Of a DNA stretch of 46,914 nt, positions 35,469 through 43,150 are shown piece by piece. The translations under genes and the position numbers were made by a program. The notes under the pieces were generated by a model, which saw nothing but the letters and a program-made list of their open reading frames with translations, was not told the DNA's origin and ran no database searches. Source of the stretch: Nocardia takedensis NBRC 100417 (lineage in GTDB: Bacteria; Actinomycetota; Actinomycetes; Mycobacteriales; Mycobacteriaceae); NCBI RefSeq assembly GCF_000308695.1, contig NZ_BAGG01000049.1, positions 1 to 46,914 on the forward strand. Reading direction: 5' to 3'. How positions within the stretch are numbered: position 1 is the first letter of the stretch; each line of letters begins with the position of its first letter.

Positions 35469-36758
35469 GTGGACATCGACCGGCAGGCCGTCGAGGCCCT
35501 CACGGACCGGGTGATCGGTCCCGAGCACAAGGCGCTGCCGCCCGCCGCCTGGGGCTCGACCGTCCGCGAATTCCTCGCCACCGCACCGGTTCCGGCCGAT
35601 TTCCAGACCCCGTTGCTGACCCTGGACCGGGCGGCGTTGGCGGCCAATACGGCGATCATGGGCGACTGGGCCGCCGCGCACGGCGTGCGCCTGGCCCCGC
35701 ACGGCAAGACGACGATGGCCCCGCGCCTGTGGGCCGACCAGTTGGCGGCGGGAAGCTGGGGTCTGACCTTCGCCACCCTGTGGCAGGTCCAGCTGGCCCG
35801 CGCCTACCGGGTGCGTCGGATCGTGCTGGCCAACGAAGCGCTGGACCCGGTCGGCGTGGCCTGGCTGGCCGCGGAAGCCGAGCACGACCCGGAGTTCGAG
35901 TGCTGGTGCTGGGTCGACAGCGTCGTGGCGGTCGACCTGCTGCGGCGGCGGTGGCCCGCGGGCGCACCGCCGTTGCGGGTGCTGGTGGAGGTGGGCGGGC
36001 CCGGCGGGCGCACCGGAACCCGTGACCTCGCGACCGCGCGCGCCGTCGCCGACGCGGTACACGGCGCGGACACGCTACGTCTGGCGGGCGTCGGCGGGTA
36101 CGAGGGCATCCTCGGCGCGGACCGGGGGCCTGCCGCCCTCGCCGCGGTGCGCGCCATGCTGGACGCGATCGCCGGCCTGCACGAGTACCTGCGGGACGGG
36201 GTGTACGACGACGCCGCGCTCGTCACCGCGGGCGGCAGCGCCTACCCGGACCTGGTGGTCGAGCGGCTGGCGGAGTTGTCCGACGAGGCGGGCGCGCGCG
36301 GAACACCGACCACCGTGGTCCTGCGCGCGGGGGCCTACCTCGTCCACGACGACGGGTTCTACGCCGGGATCTCACCGCTGACCCCGGACCGCGCGCGCCG
36401 TCCGCTCCGTTCGGCCATGCACGGGTGGGCGCGGGTGGTCTCCCGTCCCGAACCGGGCCTGGCCCTGCTGGACGCGGGCAAACGTGATCTCCCGTACGAC
36501 AAGGGATTCCCGGTCCCGCAACGGGCGCTGATCGACGGTGCGTGGACGGCTCTGCCGGACGCCTCGGTCACCGGTATGGACGACCAACACGCTTACCTCC
36601 GCCTCCCCGCCGAGACGGCGCTTCCCGTGGGATCGACGGTGCGTCTGGGACTTTCCCATCCCTGCACGGCCTTCGACAAGTGGCGACTCATCCCGGTCCT
36701 GGACGACGTCGAAGCCCCCGCCCCTCGCGTGATCGACTTGGTCCACACCTTTTTCTGA
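35469..36758 (+). CDS. D-serine dehydratase/D-threonine aldolase-like PLP enzyme (fold type III)
   Basis: A 429-residue protein. The N-terminal alanine-racemase-like barrel holds the PLP lysine Lys80 in RLAPHGKTTMAP. The C-terminal beta domain carries the metal-site pair His397 and Cys399 in SHPCTAFDKW, as in the zinc-dependent eukaryotic-type D-serine dehydratase. PLP phosphate-site segments (GVGGYEG, TAGGSAYPDLV) are present. It should act on a D-amino acid or a beta-hydroxy amino acid, by deamination or aldol cleavage. The start is GTG at 35469, nearly touching ppc, so the two are co-transcribed. Whether its product, a keto acid, links to PEPC is unclear. Confidence 0.88.
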   Translation: MDIDRQAVEALTDRVIGPEHKALPPAAWGSTVREFLATAPVPADFQTPLLTLDRAALAANTAIMGDWAAAHGVRLAPHGKTTMAPRLWADQLAAGSWGLTFATLWQVQLARAYRVRRIVLANEALDPVGVAWLAAEAEHDPEFECWCWVDSVVAVDLLRRRWPAGAPPLRVLVEVGGPGGRTGTRDLATARAVADAVHGADTLRLAGVGGYEGILGADRGPAALAAVRAMLDAIAGLHEYLRDGVYDDAALVTAGGSAYPDLVVERLAELSDEAGARGTPTTVVLRAGAYLVHDDGFYAGISPLTPDRARRPLRSAMHGWARVVSRPEPGLALLDAGKRDLPYDKGFPVPQRALIDGAWTALPDASVTGMDDQHAYLRLPAETALPVGSTVRLGLSHPCTAFDKWRLIPVLDDVEAPAPRVIDLVHTFF

Positions 36759-36905
36759 CCGCCGCCCAGCGCTGGTCGGGACGCGCGGCACGGGCCGGAA
36801 CCGCGCGGCAGATCATGGTCACGCTTGCCCGTCGGTGTGCCCGGCCACCGGCGGTTGCGTTGCGACCGGTTGGGATCGCCGCGCCGCCACAGGTTCCGGA
36901 ATCCC

Positions 36906-37937
36906 TCAGTGGTCGAGGCCGTAGCGGCGGGCCATGGCGGCGGCGATCGCGGTGATCTCGGCGCGCAGGTGCGGCGGTTCCAGGATTTCGATGTGCTGGC
37001 CGAGGAACAGCACGCCGTGCAGCAGGACCGGATAGGACTCGGCGGGCAAGGTCAGGCGGACCCAACCCTCGGCGTCCGGGGCGGACATCGACGCGCGCGC
37101 TTCGGCGACGGCGGCGGGCTCGAAACCCAGTCCGAGCAGTCCGAGGTGTTCCGCGTCGACCCGGCACACCGCCCGCACCCGCAGCATCGAGCGGGCGAAA
37201 TCCTCCTGCGCGGCCCGCCAGTGGGCGGCCAGGTCGAAATCGGCCGGGCGGGTGAAGGGTTCGTCCAGCGCGGCGGCGGCGCGGATGCGGCTGACGCGGT
37301 AGGAACGGATCTCCGGGACGGAACCGTCACGGTGACGGTCGATTTCGGGAGGTCGAGGTGCTGCGTCATCGTCACGATGACGGGCCACCAGGTACCAGGT
37401 GCCCGCCTTGAGGACCAGGCCCAGCGGGTCCAGGGTGCGGCGCACGGTCTGGTCCCCGCGGTCATAGTCCACGGCGAGGCGGCGGTCGCGCCACAGCGCG
37501 TCGGTGAGGGTGGCCAGGGTGGGGGTCTGTTCGGGGCGATGGAACCAGCCCGGCGCGTCGAGGTGCACCCGCTCGGCGATGCGGGTGGCGCGGCCGCGCA
37601 GTTCCGGCGGCAGCGCGGCCAGCACCTTCAACTGCGCGGTCGCCAGCATCGCGCCCAGACCCAGATCGGCGGCGGCCCCCGGCAGGCCCGCAAGCAGGAC
37701 CGCGTCAGCCTCCTCCGAGGTCAGGCCGGTCAGCCGGGTGCGATATCCCTCGATCAGTCGCACGCCGCCGCCGCGCCCCTGTTCGCAGTACACCGGTACG
37801 CCCGCGGTCGACAGCGCCTCCACATCGCGGTAGATCGTGCGCACCGACACCTCGAGTTCGCCCGCCAACTCGCCCGCGGTGACATGACCCCTGGTTTGCA
37901 GGATCAACAGCAACCGCACCAGTCTGCTCGCGCGCAT
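36906..37937 (-). CDS. HTH/WYL-domain transcriptional regulator
   Basis: A 343-residue YafY/PafBC-type regulator. The N-terminal winged helix (residues 4-60: RLLLILQTRGHVTAGELAGE, VSVRTIYRDVEALSTAGVPV) is followed by the WYL domain around residues 140-240, where the name motif reads GTWYLVARHR. A C-terminal WCX extension ends the protein. WYL domains bind nucleic acid or small ligands. The ATG at 37937 fits the family. A perfect 10-bp inverted repeat 15 bp upstream suggests autoregulation. No clear target gene stands divergent to it; only a short coding-like stretch is found there. Confidence 0.92.
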   Translation of the reverse strand: MRASRLVRLLLILQTRGHVTAGELAGELEVSVRTIYRDVEALSTAGVPVYCEQGRGGGVRLIEGYRTRLTGLTSEEADAVLLAGLPGAAADLGLGAMLATAQLKVLAALPPELRGRATRIAERVHLDAPGWFHRPEQTPTLATLTDALWRDRRLAVDYDRGDQTVRRTLDPLGLVLKAGTWYLVARHRDDDAAPRPPEIDRHRDGSVPEIRSYRVSRIRAAAALDEPFTRPADFDLAAHWRAAQEDFARSMLRVRAVCRVDAEHLGLLGLGFEPAAVAEARASMSAPDAEGWVRLTLPAESYPVLLHGVLFLGQHIEILEPPHLRAEITAIAAAMARRYGLDH

Positions 37938-37952
37938 CGCCCGAGACTAGCC

Positions 37953-37983
37953 GGTGAACCTGACAGCAGATGACAGGTTCACC
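37953..37983. promoter_or_regulatory. Inverted repeat upstream of the WYL regulator, candidate operator
   Basis: GGTGAACCTG (37953-37962) and its exact complement CAGGTTCACC (37974-37983) are separated by 11 bp. The site begins 15 bp upstream of the regulator's start codon, a usual place for an autoregulatory operator. Confidence 0.6.
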
Positions 37984-38007
37984 TCGTAGCGTCATCTCGC
38001 CGTCGAG

Positions 38008-38079
38008 GTGGTCGAGGACCACCTGCGGATCACCGTGTGGAGGCCCGGGGCGGGGGAGCGCGTGGTCCAGAAGCGCTGA
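38008..38079 (+). pseudogene. Possible remnant of a gene once divergent from the WYL regulator
   Basis: In frame from a GTG at 38008 the sequence reads VVEDHLRITVWRPGAG and ends after VVQKR. Nearly every third base is G or C, and the frame is open back to a stop near 37987. It looks like the 3' end of a coding sequence whose body is missing: WYL regulators usually stand divergent from their target gene, but here only 23 codons remain before the convergent esterase. A chance short ORF cannot be ruled out. Confidence 0.25.
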
Positions 38080-38092
38080 AGCGCCGAGCGGT

Positions 38093-39262
38093 TCAGGGTA
38101 CGGGGAAGCTTTGGTCGAGGAATTCGGCGAAGACGTGGCGCGAGATCTGGGTGGGCCAGACACCCCAGGCGACGTCGTAGCCGTGTTCGGCGTAGGGCAG
38201 CGGTTGCAGGGTGTGCGGGACGCCCGCGCCTTCCAGCGCCTCGGTCAGCGCCCTCGATTGGTCGAAGGGCACCACGTGGTCCCTGGTGCCGTGCAGCAGC
38301 AGGGTGGGCGGCAGTCCCGGTCGCACATAGGTCAGGGGCGAGGCGGCGGCGTAGCGGTCGGGCACGGACTCCGGCGGGCCGCCGAGATAGTCGGTGAGAA
38401 CCTGGTGGGTGTAGTCCGGGTCGCCGGAGTCGCGCCAACCCGCGGCCAGGTCGGTGGGCGGGTAGAAGGCGGTGACGGCGCTGACCGAGGTGTCCCCGAC
38501 CGGGCAACTCGGCGTGATCCGGTCGTCCGAATAGGCCGCCAGCAATGCGAGATTGCCGCCCGCCGACGCGCCCGCCGCCATGACCCGGTCCGGGTCGATG
38601 CTGAACTGCCTGGCCTGCTGTCTGATCCACCCGATCGCGCATTTCACGTCGGCGGCGGCCTGATCCCAGCGCGGCGGCGGCGCGAGTCGGTAGTCGACGC
38701 TGAACACCGCGTAGCCCCGGTTGCGCAGCCATTCGCGCCAGCGCGGCGACTGTCCCCGGTCACCGGAGGTGAATCCGCCGCCGTGTACCCAGACCACGGC
38801 GGGCCGCGGCCGATCGACGTAGTCGGTGGGCACCATCGGTTCCAGCAGCAGTGGTGTGCCGTCGACCGTGGCGTAGGGCACCGCGAGCGAATCGTCCGCG
38901 CCGCCGGTGTTCAGCCCTTCGGTCAGGTAGTTCAGCACCGACATGTCCGCGCCGACGCGATCGGCTTCGCGCCAGGCGGCCGACTGCGGGAAGAACGCGG
39001 CCACCGCCCCGAGGACGGACACGAGCGCGATCAGCGCGCCGAGCAGGCGCAGCGCCGTGTGGTTGCGGCGTTGCAGCAGGATCAGGCCGATGCCGAGGCC
39101 GAGCACGCCCGCGGCGATCAGGTACAGGCCGTAGTCGCCGGTCACGAAGGACACCGGGATCAACGCCGCGGGAATGGTGGCCGAGGCGATGACGTAGGCG
39201 GCCGTGCCGAGCGCCGCGGCCAACGCCACCCCGAGGAGTGTGACGATCGAGCGAATCAGCAT
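38093..39262 (-). CDS. Membrane-anchored HSL-type esterase/lipase
   Basis: A 389-residue protein. The N-terminus has three membrane segments (about residues 5-30, 38-60 and 70-95, e.g. LYLIAAGVLGLGIGLILL). The hydrolase domain that follows should lie outside the membrane. Family marks are the oxyanion HGGG motif (VVWVHGGGFTSGD), the nucleophile in AAGASAGGNLALLA, the acid in LHGTRDHVVP and the His in YAEHGYD. YRLAPPPRWDQAAADVKCAI is typical of the carbohydrate-esterase/BD-FAE branch. The ATG at 39262 starts the first helix. It may act on envelope lipids or exogenous esters; not known. It is on the same strand as the reductase gene, 56 bp downstream of it. Confidence 0.88.
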   Translation of the reverse strand: MLIRSIVTLLGVALAAALGTAAYVIASATIPAALIPVSFVTGDYGLYLIAAGVLGLGIGLILLQRRNHTALRLLGALIALVSVLGAVAAFFPQSAAWREADRVGADMSVLNYLTEGLNTGGADDSLAVPYATVDGTPLLLEPMVPTDYVDRPRPAVVWVHGGGFTSGDRGQSPRWREWLRNRGYAVFSVDYRLAPPPRWDQAAADVKCAIGWIRQQARQFSIDPDRVMAAGASAGGNLALLAAYSDDRITPSCPVGDTSVSAVTAFYPPTDLAAGWRDSGDPDYTHQVLTDYLGGPPESVPDRYAAASPLTYVRPGLPPTLLLHGTRDHVVPFDQSRALTEALEGAGVPHTLQPLPYAEHGYDVAWGVWPTQISRHVFAEFLDQSFPVP

Positions 39263-39318
39263 GGGGCCATTAACCCAGATGCCGCCGCCCGGCCGGATCC
39301 GGCGCGCCGCGCGGGAGT

Positions 39319-39768
39319 TCAGTCCAGGTCGACCCGCACGGTGAGCAGTCGGCCGCCTTCGGCGAGCTTCCTGAGCAGGACGCCGTCCGCGCGGTAGCCG
39401 GGGCGGCCCACGCCGAGGGTGCGGTGCCGGGCGAGGCTGTCGTCCTCGGGCAGTGGGGTGGCGGTGCCGGTGCGCCAGCGCGGCAGCAGGCCGTCGCGGA
39501 AACGCGCGGGCTTGACCTTGACGCGGATGCGCGGGTCGGCCTCGATGTTGCGCACGAACGGCGATTTCTCGCCCAACCCCGCGATGAGCCAGAAGGTGTC
39601 GCCGTCGATGCCGTTGGCGACCGGGACCTGGCGTCGCTTGCCGGTGCGCCGCCCGGTCGTCTCGAGCAGGGCGAAGGTGGGCGGCGCGATGCCCAGTCGC
39701 AGCGCCGTGACCATCACGGGGTGCAGGATGCGTTTGTTGAACGACTGTGCTGCCGGTGACAAGGCCAT
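39319..39768 (-). CDS. Deazaflavin (F420)-dependent nitroreductase-family protein (DDN-like)
   Basis: A 149-residue split-barrel protein of the F420-binding DDN/FDOR-A family. The signature GRRTGKRRQVPVANGIDGDT binds the cofactor phosphate, and SPFVRNIEADPRIRVKV is the usual second block. Members reduce quinones or activate nitro drugs using F420H2. The ATG at 39768 (MALSPAAQSFNKRIL) gives the family length. It lies upstream of the esterase gene on the minus strand, with a long non-coding region on its other side. Its physiological substrate is unknown. Confidence 0.9.
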   Translation of the reverse strand: MALSPAAQSFNKRILHPVMVTALRLGIAPPTFALLETTGRRTGKRRQVPVANGIDGDTFWLIAGLGEKSPFVRNIEADPRIRVKVKPARFRDGLLPRWRTGTATPLPEDDSLARHRTLGVGRPGYRADGVLLRKLAEGGRLLTVRVDLD

Positions 39769-40331
39769 GGTGACTCGTTTCTGCTCGACACCGGCACGGT
39801 TCCCGGTGACTCGATCGTGGTACTGCGCGCAACCCGCCCCGGGTGAAGGGCCGTCGAATACTCGGGTGCGCAACCGAATTGGGGCGACCGCCGCGGCCCG
39901 CACACGATTCGAGACCGTAACAGCGACGGGCCCGCCGCGCCAGCGTATCGGCGCGAGGTGTCCGTCCGCGTCGATCGGCGGGCGGGCGGTGTCAGTGTGG
40001 CTTGCGGTTGCCATGACTTCGCTGAACGGCGAACCGACCGTTCGGCGGGTGTCGGGTAATCCAGCTTTTCGCCCCGGATTCCGCGGTCGCCCGGAAGGTG
40101 CGGAACATGGGTTTTCGGATGGCGTTCGTACGGTGTGCAAGCGCCGGGCGGGCGCGCGTCCGCCCGGTCCGCGACGCGGACAGCGCACCCGTGCCGGGGT
40201 CGCGCCGGTGGTTCGGCGGACCTGCGCGGCGCACTCGGACAGCTCGGGCAAACAGCCAGCTCGGATGGAGTGTCGCCCCTCGGCGGACCCGCTCCGGGCA
40301 ACTGGGCCCGGGCGGTTCCGTACTCGGCGAA

Positions 40332-40360
40332 ACAGTAAGTTGGACAGTCGATCTGACAGT
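40332..40360 (+). promoter_or_regulatory. Three ACAGT direct repeats at exact 12-bp spacing
   Basis: ACAGT occurs at 40332, 40344 and 40356. Two copies are GACAGT. A palindrome GGACATGTCC follows 8 bp later. Regular short direct repeats are how SARP-type activators of antibiotic clusters bind, although they usually use 11-bp spacing. The site lies about 170 bp upstream of the putative promoter of the ligase gene. Confidence 0.35.
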
Positions 40361-40526
40361 GTTTGGTGGACATGTCCCCGCAGTTGTGCCGCGGTGTCGG
40401 GCGGGTGGTCCGCAGTCGATCGGGCGTGCGGGCGGCCGGTGCGCGGGCCGCCCGATCGCGAGCGTTTGCCGGGCGCTTCGCGAGGGTTGTCCGGTGCCCA
40501 CATTCTGGGACTCGGCGTTCGAAACG

Positions 40527-40557
40527 TTGACAACCGACGGTCGCGGCAACCTACTGT
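40527..40557 (+). promoter_or_regulatory. Candidate promoter of the ligase-led operon
   Basis: A consensus -35 TTGACA (40527-40532) and TACTGT (40552-40557) as -10, spaced 19 bp. The leader would be about 80 nt. The five following genes are close or overlapping, so this may drive the whole run into the polyketide synthase. Confidence 0.55.
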
Positions 40558-40644
40558 GAGTGCCACCGGCGACGAGCCGGGTCAGCCGGAGCCCGCTTGG
40601 CGGTGCCTGTGTTCGAGGTCGAGCAGGGGAGGGGACTACGTCCC

Positions 40645-42177
40645 ATGAACGATGTGATAGCTACGAGTTTGCCTGATGCCCTGGAACGTGCCGCCGCGGA
40701 ACATCCCGACGTGCCGTTCCTGACGGATACGCCCTGGGTTCACGCCGCCGAGGAGATCCGCACCCAGGGGCAGCTGGCGCGCCACGTGGCGGAGCTGGCC
40801 GACCGATTGTGGTCCGCCGGAGTGCGTTTCGGCGATCAGGTGGTCGTGTGCAAACGCAACAACACCGACATCCTGGCCGTCGCCGTGGCGGCCCAGCGCC
40901 TGGGCGCGGTGCCGGTCCTGTTGTCGGAGAAGCTGCTTCCCGAGGAGCTCTACGCCTCGTTCGAGAAGTTGAACCGGCCCTACGCGGTCCTCGACGACCA
41001 CACCGCGGCCCGATTCGGCGATCTGGCCGAACGCCTGGGCAAACTCACCACCGCCCTGCTCTCGCTGAGCGAGACCGAGGTGACCTGGCTGACCCACGCC
41101 ACCGCCACCGAGACCCACGAGCGGCACCGCAACACCCTGGACGAGATCGCGGTCATCAACCACACCTCGGGCACCACCGGCTACCCGAAACTGGTCCCGC
41201 ACACCCACGCCTCGCTCTACGCGCACGCCGCCGCGATCATCGCGCTCAGCCGCAGCGTCAGCACCCAGCCCGGAAAGTCGTTGCGCTGCTTGTCGTTCGT
41301 GCACGCCCGCGCGTGCTCGGCGCTGCTCATCCTGCTCGAACTGGGTATGCCGCTGATGGCGGTCACCGATCCCGAACCCGAGCACGTCAAGCAGATCCTG
41401 CTCGACTACCAGCCCGACACAATCGAGACCCACCCGAACATCTACCTGCGCTGGGAGGGGCTGGCCGCCGACCCGAGCAGGCCGCTGGGCTCGGTGCGCC
41501 GCTACATCGGCACCTTCGACGCCATCCACCCGCGCACCGTGCGCGCCCTCATCACCGGGTCCGATCAGCCCGACGTGGTCTACCTCCAGGGCTACGGGCA
41601 GACCGAATGCGGCCCGATCACCGTGGGCATCGCGAGCCGGGCCAACCTGGACACCCTCGAGTCGCGGGTCGTCGGCGCGCCGCTGGGCGGGTTCACCGAG
41701 GTCCGCGTGGTCGATGACGAGGGCACCGAACTGCCCGCGGGCACGGCCGGGAACTTGCAGGTCAAGACGCACGGTCTCCAGGTCGGCTACGTGGGCGGGG
41801 AACAACTCGCGCCCGGTTCGTGGTGGAATCTGGGCGACGTCGGCCGGTTGCGCGAGGACGGTCTGCTCGAACTGCACGACCGCGCCTTCGACAAGGCCGA
41901 GGGTCGGGTCAGCCTGCTCGAACTCGAGGACCGCCTGCTCGGGGCGCTGCCCGAACTCGCCGAGGTCGTGTTCGTGAAACCCGAGGACGGGTTGGTGGCG
42001 GTAGTCTGTCCGCGCGACGGCGAAACCCTCGACTCCGCGCGCTGGGACGAACTCGCCGCCGAACTCGGCATCGCCGAAGTGCCCGTGGTGCAACGTCGTT
42101 GGGAGGAGATCCCGTTCACCGGATCGTGGAAGGTGCGTCGCAACCTGCTCGCCCGCGCGCTGCAGGCGGCCGAATGA
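40645..42177 (+). CDS. Acyl/aryl-adenylating ligase (AMP-binding superfamily)
   Basis: A 510-residue ANL enzyme that activates a carboxylate with ATP and passes it to CoA or a carrier protein. Core motifs are intact: A3 HTSGTTGYPKLVPHTH (173-188), A5 YGQTECGPI, A7 GDVGRLREDGLLELHDRAFD and the A10 catalytic lysine Lys496 in PFTGSWKVRRN. The specificity region is not decodable by eye. Next to the aminodeoxychorismate synthase and polyketide synthase genes, a natural substrate is 4-aminobenzoate or a related starter acid. The ATG at 40645 follows AGGGGAGGGG at 9 nt; a TTG further upstream is rejected. First gene of the operon. Confidence 0.88.
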   Translation: MNDVIATSLPDALERAAAEHPDVPFLTDTPWVHAAEEIRTQGQLARHVAELADRLWSAGVRFGDQVVVCKRNNTDILAVAVAAQRLGAVPVLLSEKLLPEELYASFEKLNRPYAVLDDHTAARFGDLAERLGKLTTALLSLSETEVTWLTHATATETHERHRNTLDEIAVINHTSGTTGYPKLVPHTHASLYAHAAAIIALSRSVSTQPGKSLRCLSFVHARACSALLILLELGMPLMAVTDPEPEHVKQILLDYQPDTIETHPNIYLRWEGLAADPSRPLGSVRRYIGTFDAIHPRTVRALITGSDQPDVVYLQGYGQTECGPITVGIASRANLDTLESRVVGAPLGGFTEVRVVDDEGTELPAGTAGNLQVKTHGLQVGYVGGEQLAPGSWWNLGDVGRLREDGLLELHDRAFDKAEGRVSLLELEDRLLGALPELAEVVFVKPEDGLVAVVCPRDGETLDSARWDELAAELGIAEVPVVQRRWEEIPFTGSWKVRRNLLARALQAAE

Positions 42178-42210
42178 GGTCCGGGGGCGGCTGTCTCGAC
42201 GGGGCCGGCC

Positions 42211-43110
42211 GTGTCCGGGGCTGATCGATTCCCGGTGCGGCACACGGTGTCCGGTCCCACCGGAGTCCGTGTCGTCGTGCACGCGACGGCCGATCCCGAA
42301 CCGGGTCGGCCCGTCGCGGTCCTGATCCACGGCACCGGATACGTGGCCCAGGTCTGGGAGGAGATCCTGCCCGCCCTGGCCCCCACGCACACCGTGCTGG
42401 CCATGGATCGGCGCGGTCAGGGGCTCAGCGATCAGCCCGCCGAGGGCTACGACTTCGTGGACTTCGCCGACGACCTGTGCGCGGTGATCGACCATTTCGA
42501 CCTCGCGGGCGCCTATGCCGTCGCCCACAGCGCGGGCGCGACGGACGCGCTGCTCGCGGCGGCCCGTCGGCCCGCGGCCTTCGCGCGGATCTTCGCCGTC
42601 GAACCGACCGTGATGATCCCGCGCGAGGATGTCGTCCCCGATCAGCCGCTCGGTCAGATCCCGAGCTTCGTCCTGGGCAAGGTGCGCGAGCGCCGCAGCG
42701 AATTCCCCGACCCCGAGCAGGCCCGCACGCGGCTGGCCAGGGGTTCGGGATTCGCCGGCTGGCGGGACGCCCCGCTGCGCGCCTTCGTCGAACACGGTCT
42801 GGTGCGGCGCGACGGCGCGTGGCACCTGCGCTGCGCACCGAGTACCGAGGCGGCGATGCTGCTGCCGATCTTCCGCGCGATGGAGCAGTCCTACGCGAAT
42901 TCGGAGATCTTCGCGTCACTGGCGACGCTGCGGGTACCGGTGTGCCTGGCCTCCTGTCAGTCGTCCGAGCCGGTCTACGCCCCCATGGTCACGGCCGCGG
43001 AGAAACTGCTCCCGGGTCTGGAACGCACGCATTTCGCCACCGGGCACTGCGTGGTCCAGCAGGACCCGGACGCCTTCGCCGCCGCGGTCCTGCGCTTCGC
43101 CGAGAGCTGA
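42211..43110 (+). CDS. Alpha/beta hydrolase in the polyketide cluster
   Basis: A 299-residue protein with oxyanion motif VLIHGTGYVAQVWEEI, the MDRRGQGLSDQP segment, nucleophile Ser in AVAHSAGATDALL and a catalytic His in HFATGHCVVQQDP. The nucleophile motif is A-x-S-x-G instead of G-x-S-x-G, and the GHSMG of type II thioesterases is absent. It is therefore more like MhpC/epoxide-hydrolase-type enzymes, perhaps for product release, hydrolysis or cyclisation. The start is GTG at 42211, 33 nt after the ligase stop. Function in the pathway is inferred only from position. Confidence 0.85.
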   Translation: MSGADRFPVRHTVSGPTGVRVVVHATADPEPGRPVAVLIHGTGYVAQVWEEILPALAPTHTVLAMDRRGQGLSDQPAEGYDFVDFADDLCAVIDHFDLAGAYAVAHSAGATDALLAAARRPAAFARIFAVEPTVMIPREDVVPDQPLGQIPSFVLGKVRERRSEFPDPEQARTRLARGSGFAGWRDAPLRAFVEHGLVRRDGAWHLRCAPSTEAAMLLPIFRAMEQSYANSEIFASLATLRVPVCLASCQSSEPVYAPMVTAAEKLLPGLERTHFATGHCVVQQDPDAFAAAVLRFAES

Positions 43111-43150
43111 TCTCCGCCAGGCTCTTCCAGAAAGTGTGAGTGGTCCCCCC

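Larger units (their letters stand above)
39769..40644. other. Long intergenic region, left boundary of the biosynthetic cluster
   Basis: 876 bp with lower and less even GC than the flanks, between divergent genes. Several frames stay open by chance, but none has a ribosome site or a convincing protein. It contains three ACAGT direct repeats (40332-40360), a 10-bp palindrome GGACATGTCC (40368-40377), and a promoter-like sequence at 40527-40557. It looks regulatory, perhaps with remnants of lost genes. Confidence 0.55.

Noticed and set aside
40098..40559. A 153-codon open frame in the gap before the ligase
   Set aside because: No ribosome site, Arg-rich translation of shifted composition, several competing open frames on both strands, and it covers the probable ligase promoter.
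42211..43110. Type II thioesterase of the polyketide synthase
   Set aside because: The GHSMG nucleophile motif and other type II thioesterase features are missing; the motif is AHSAGA, closer to general alpha/beta hydrolases.
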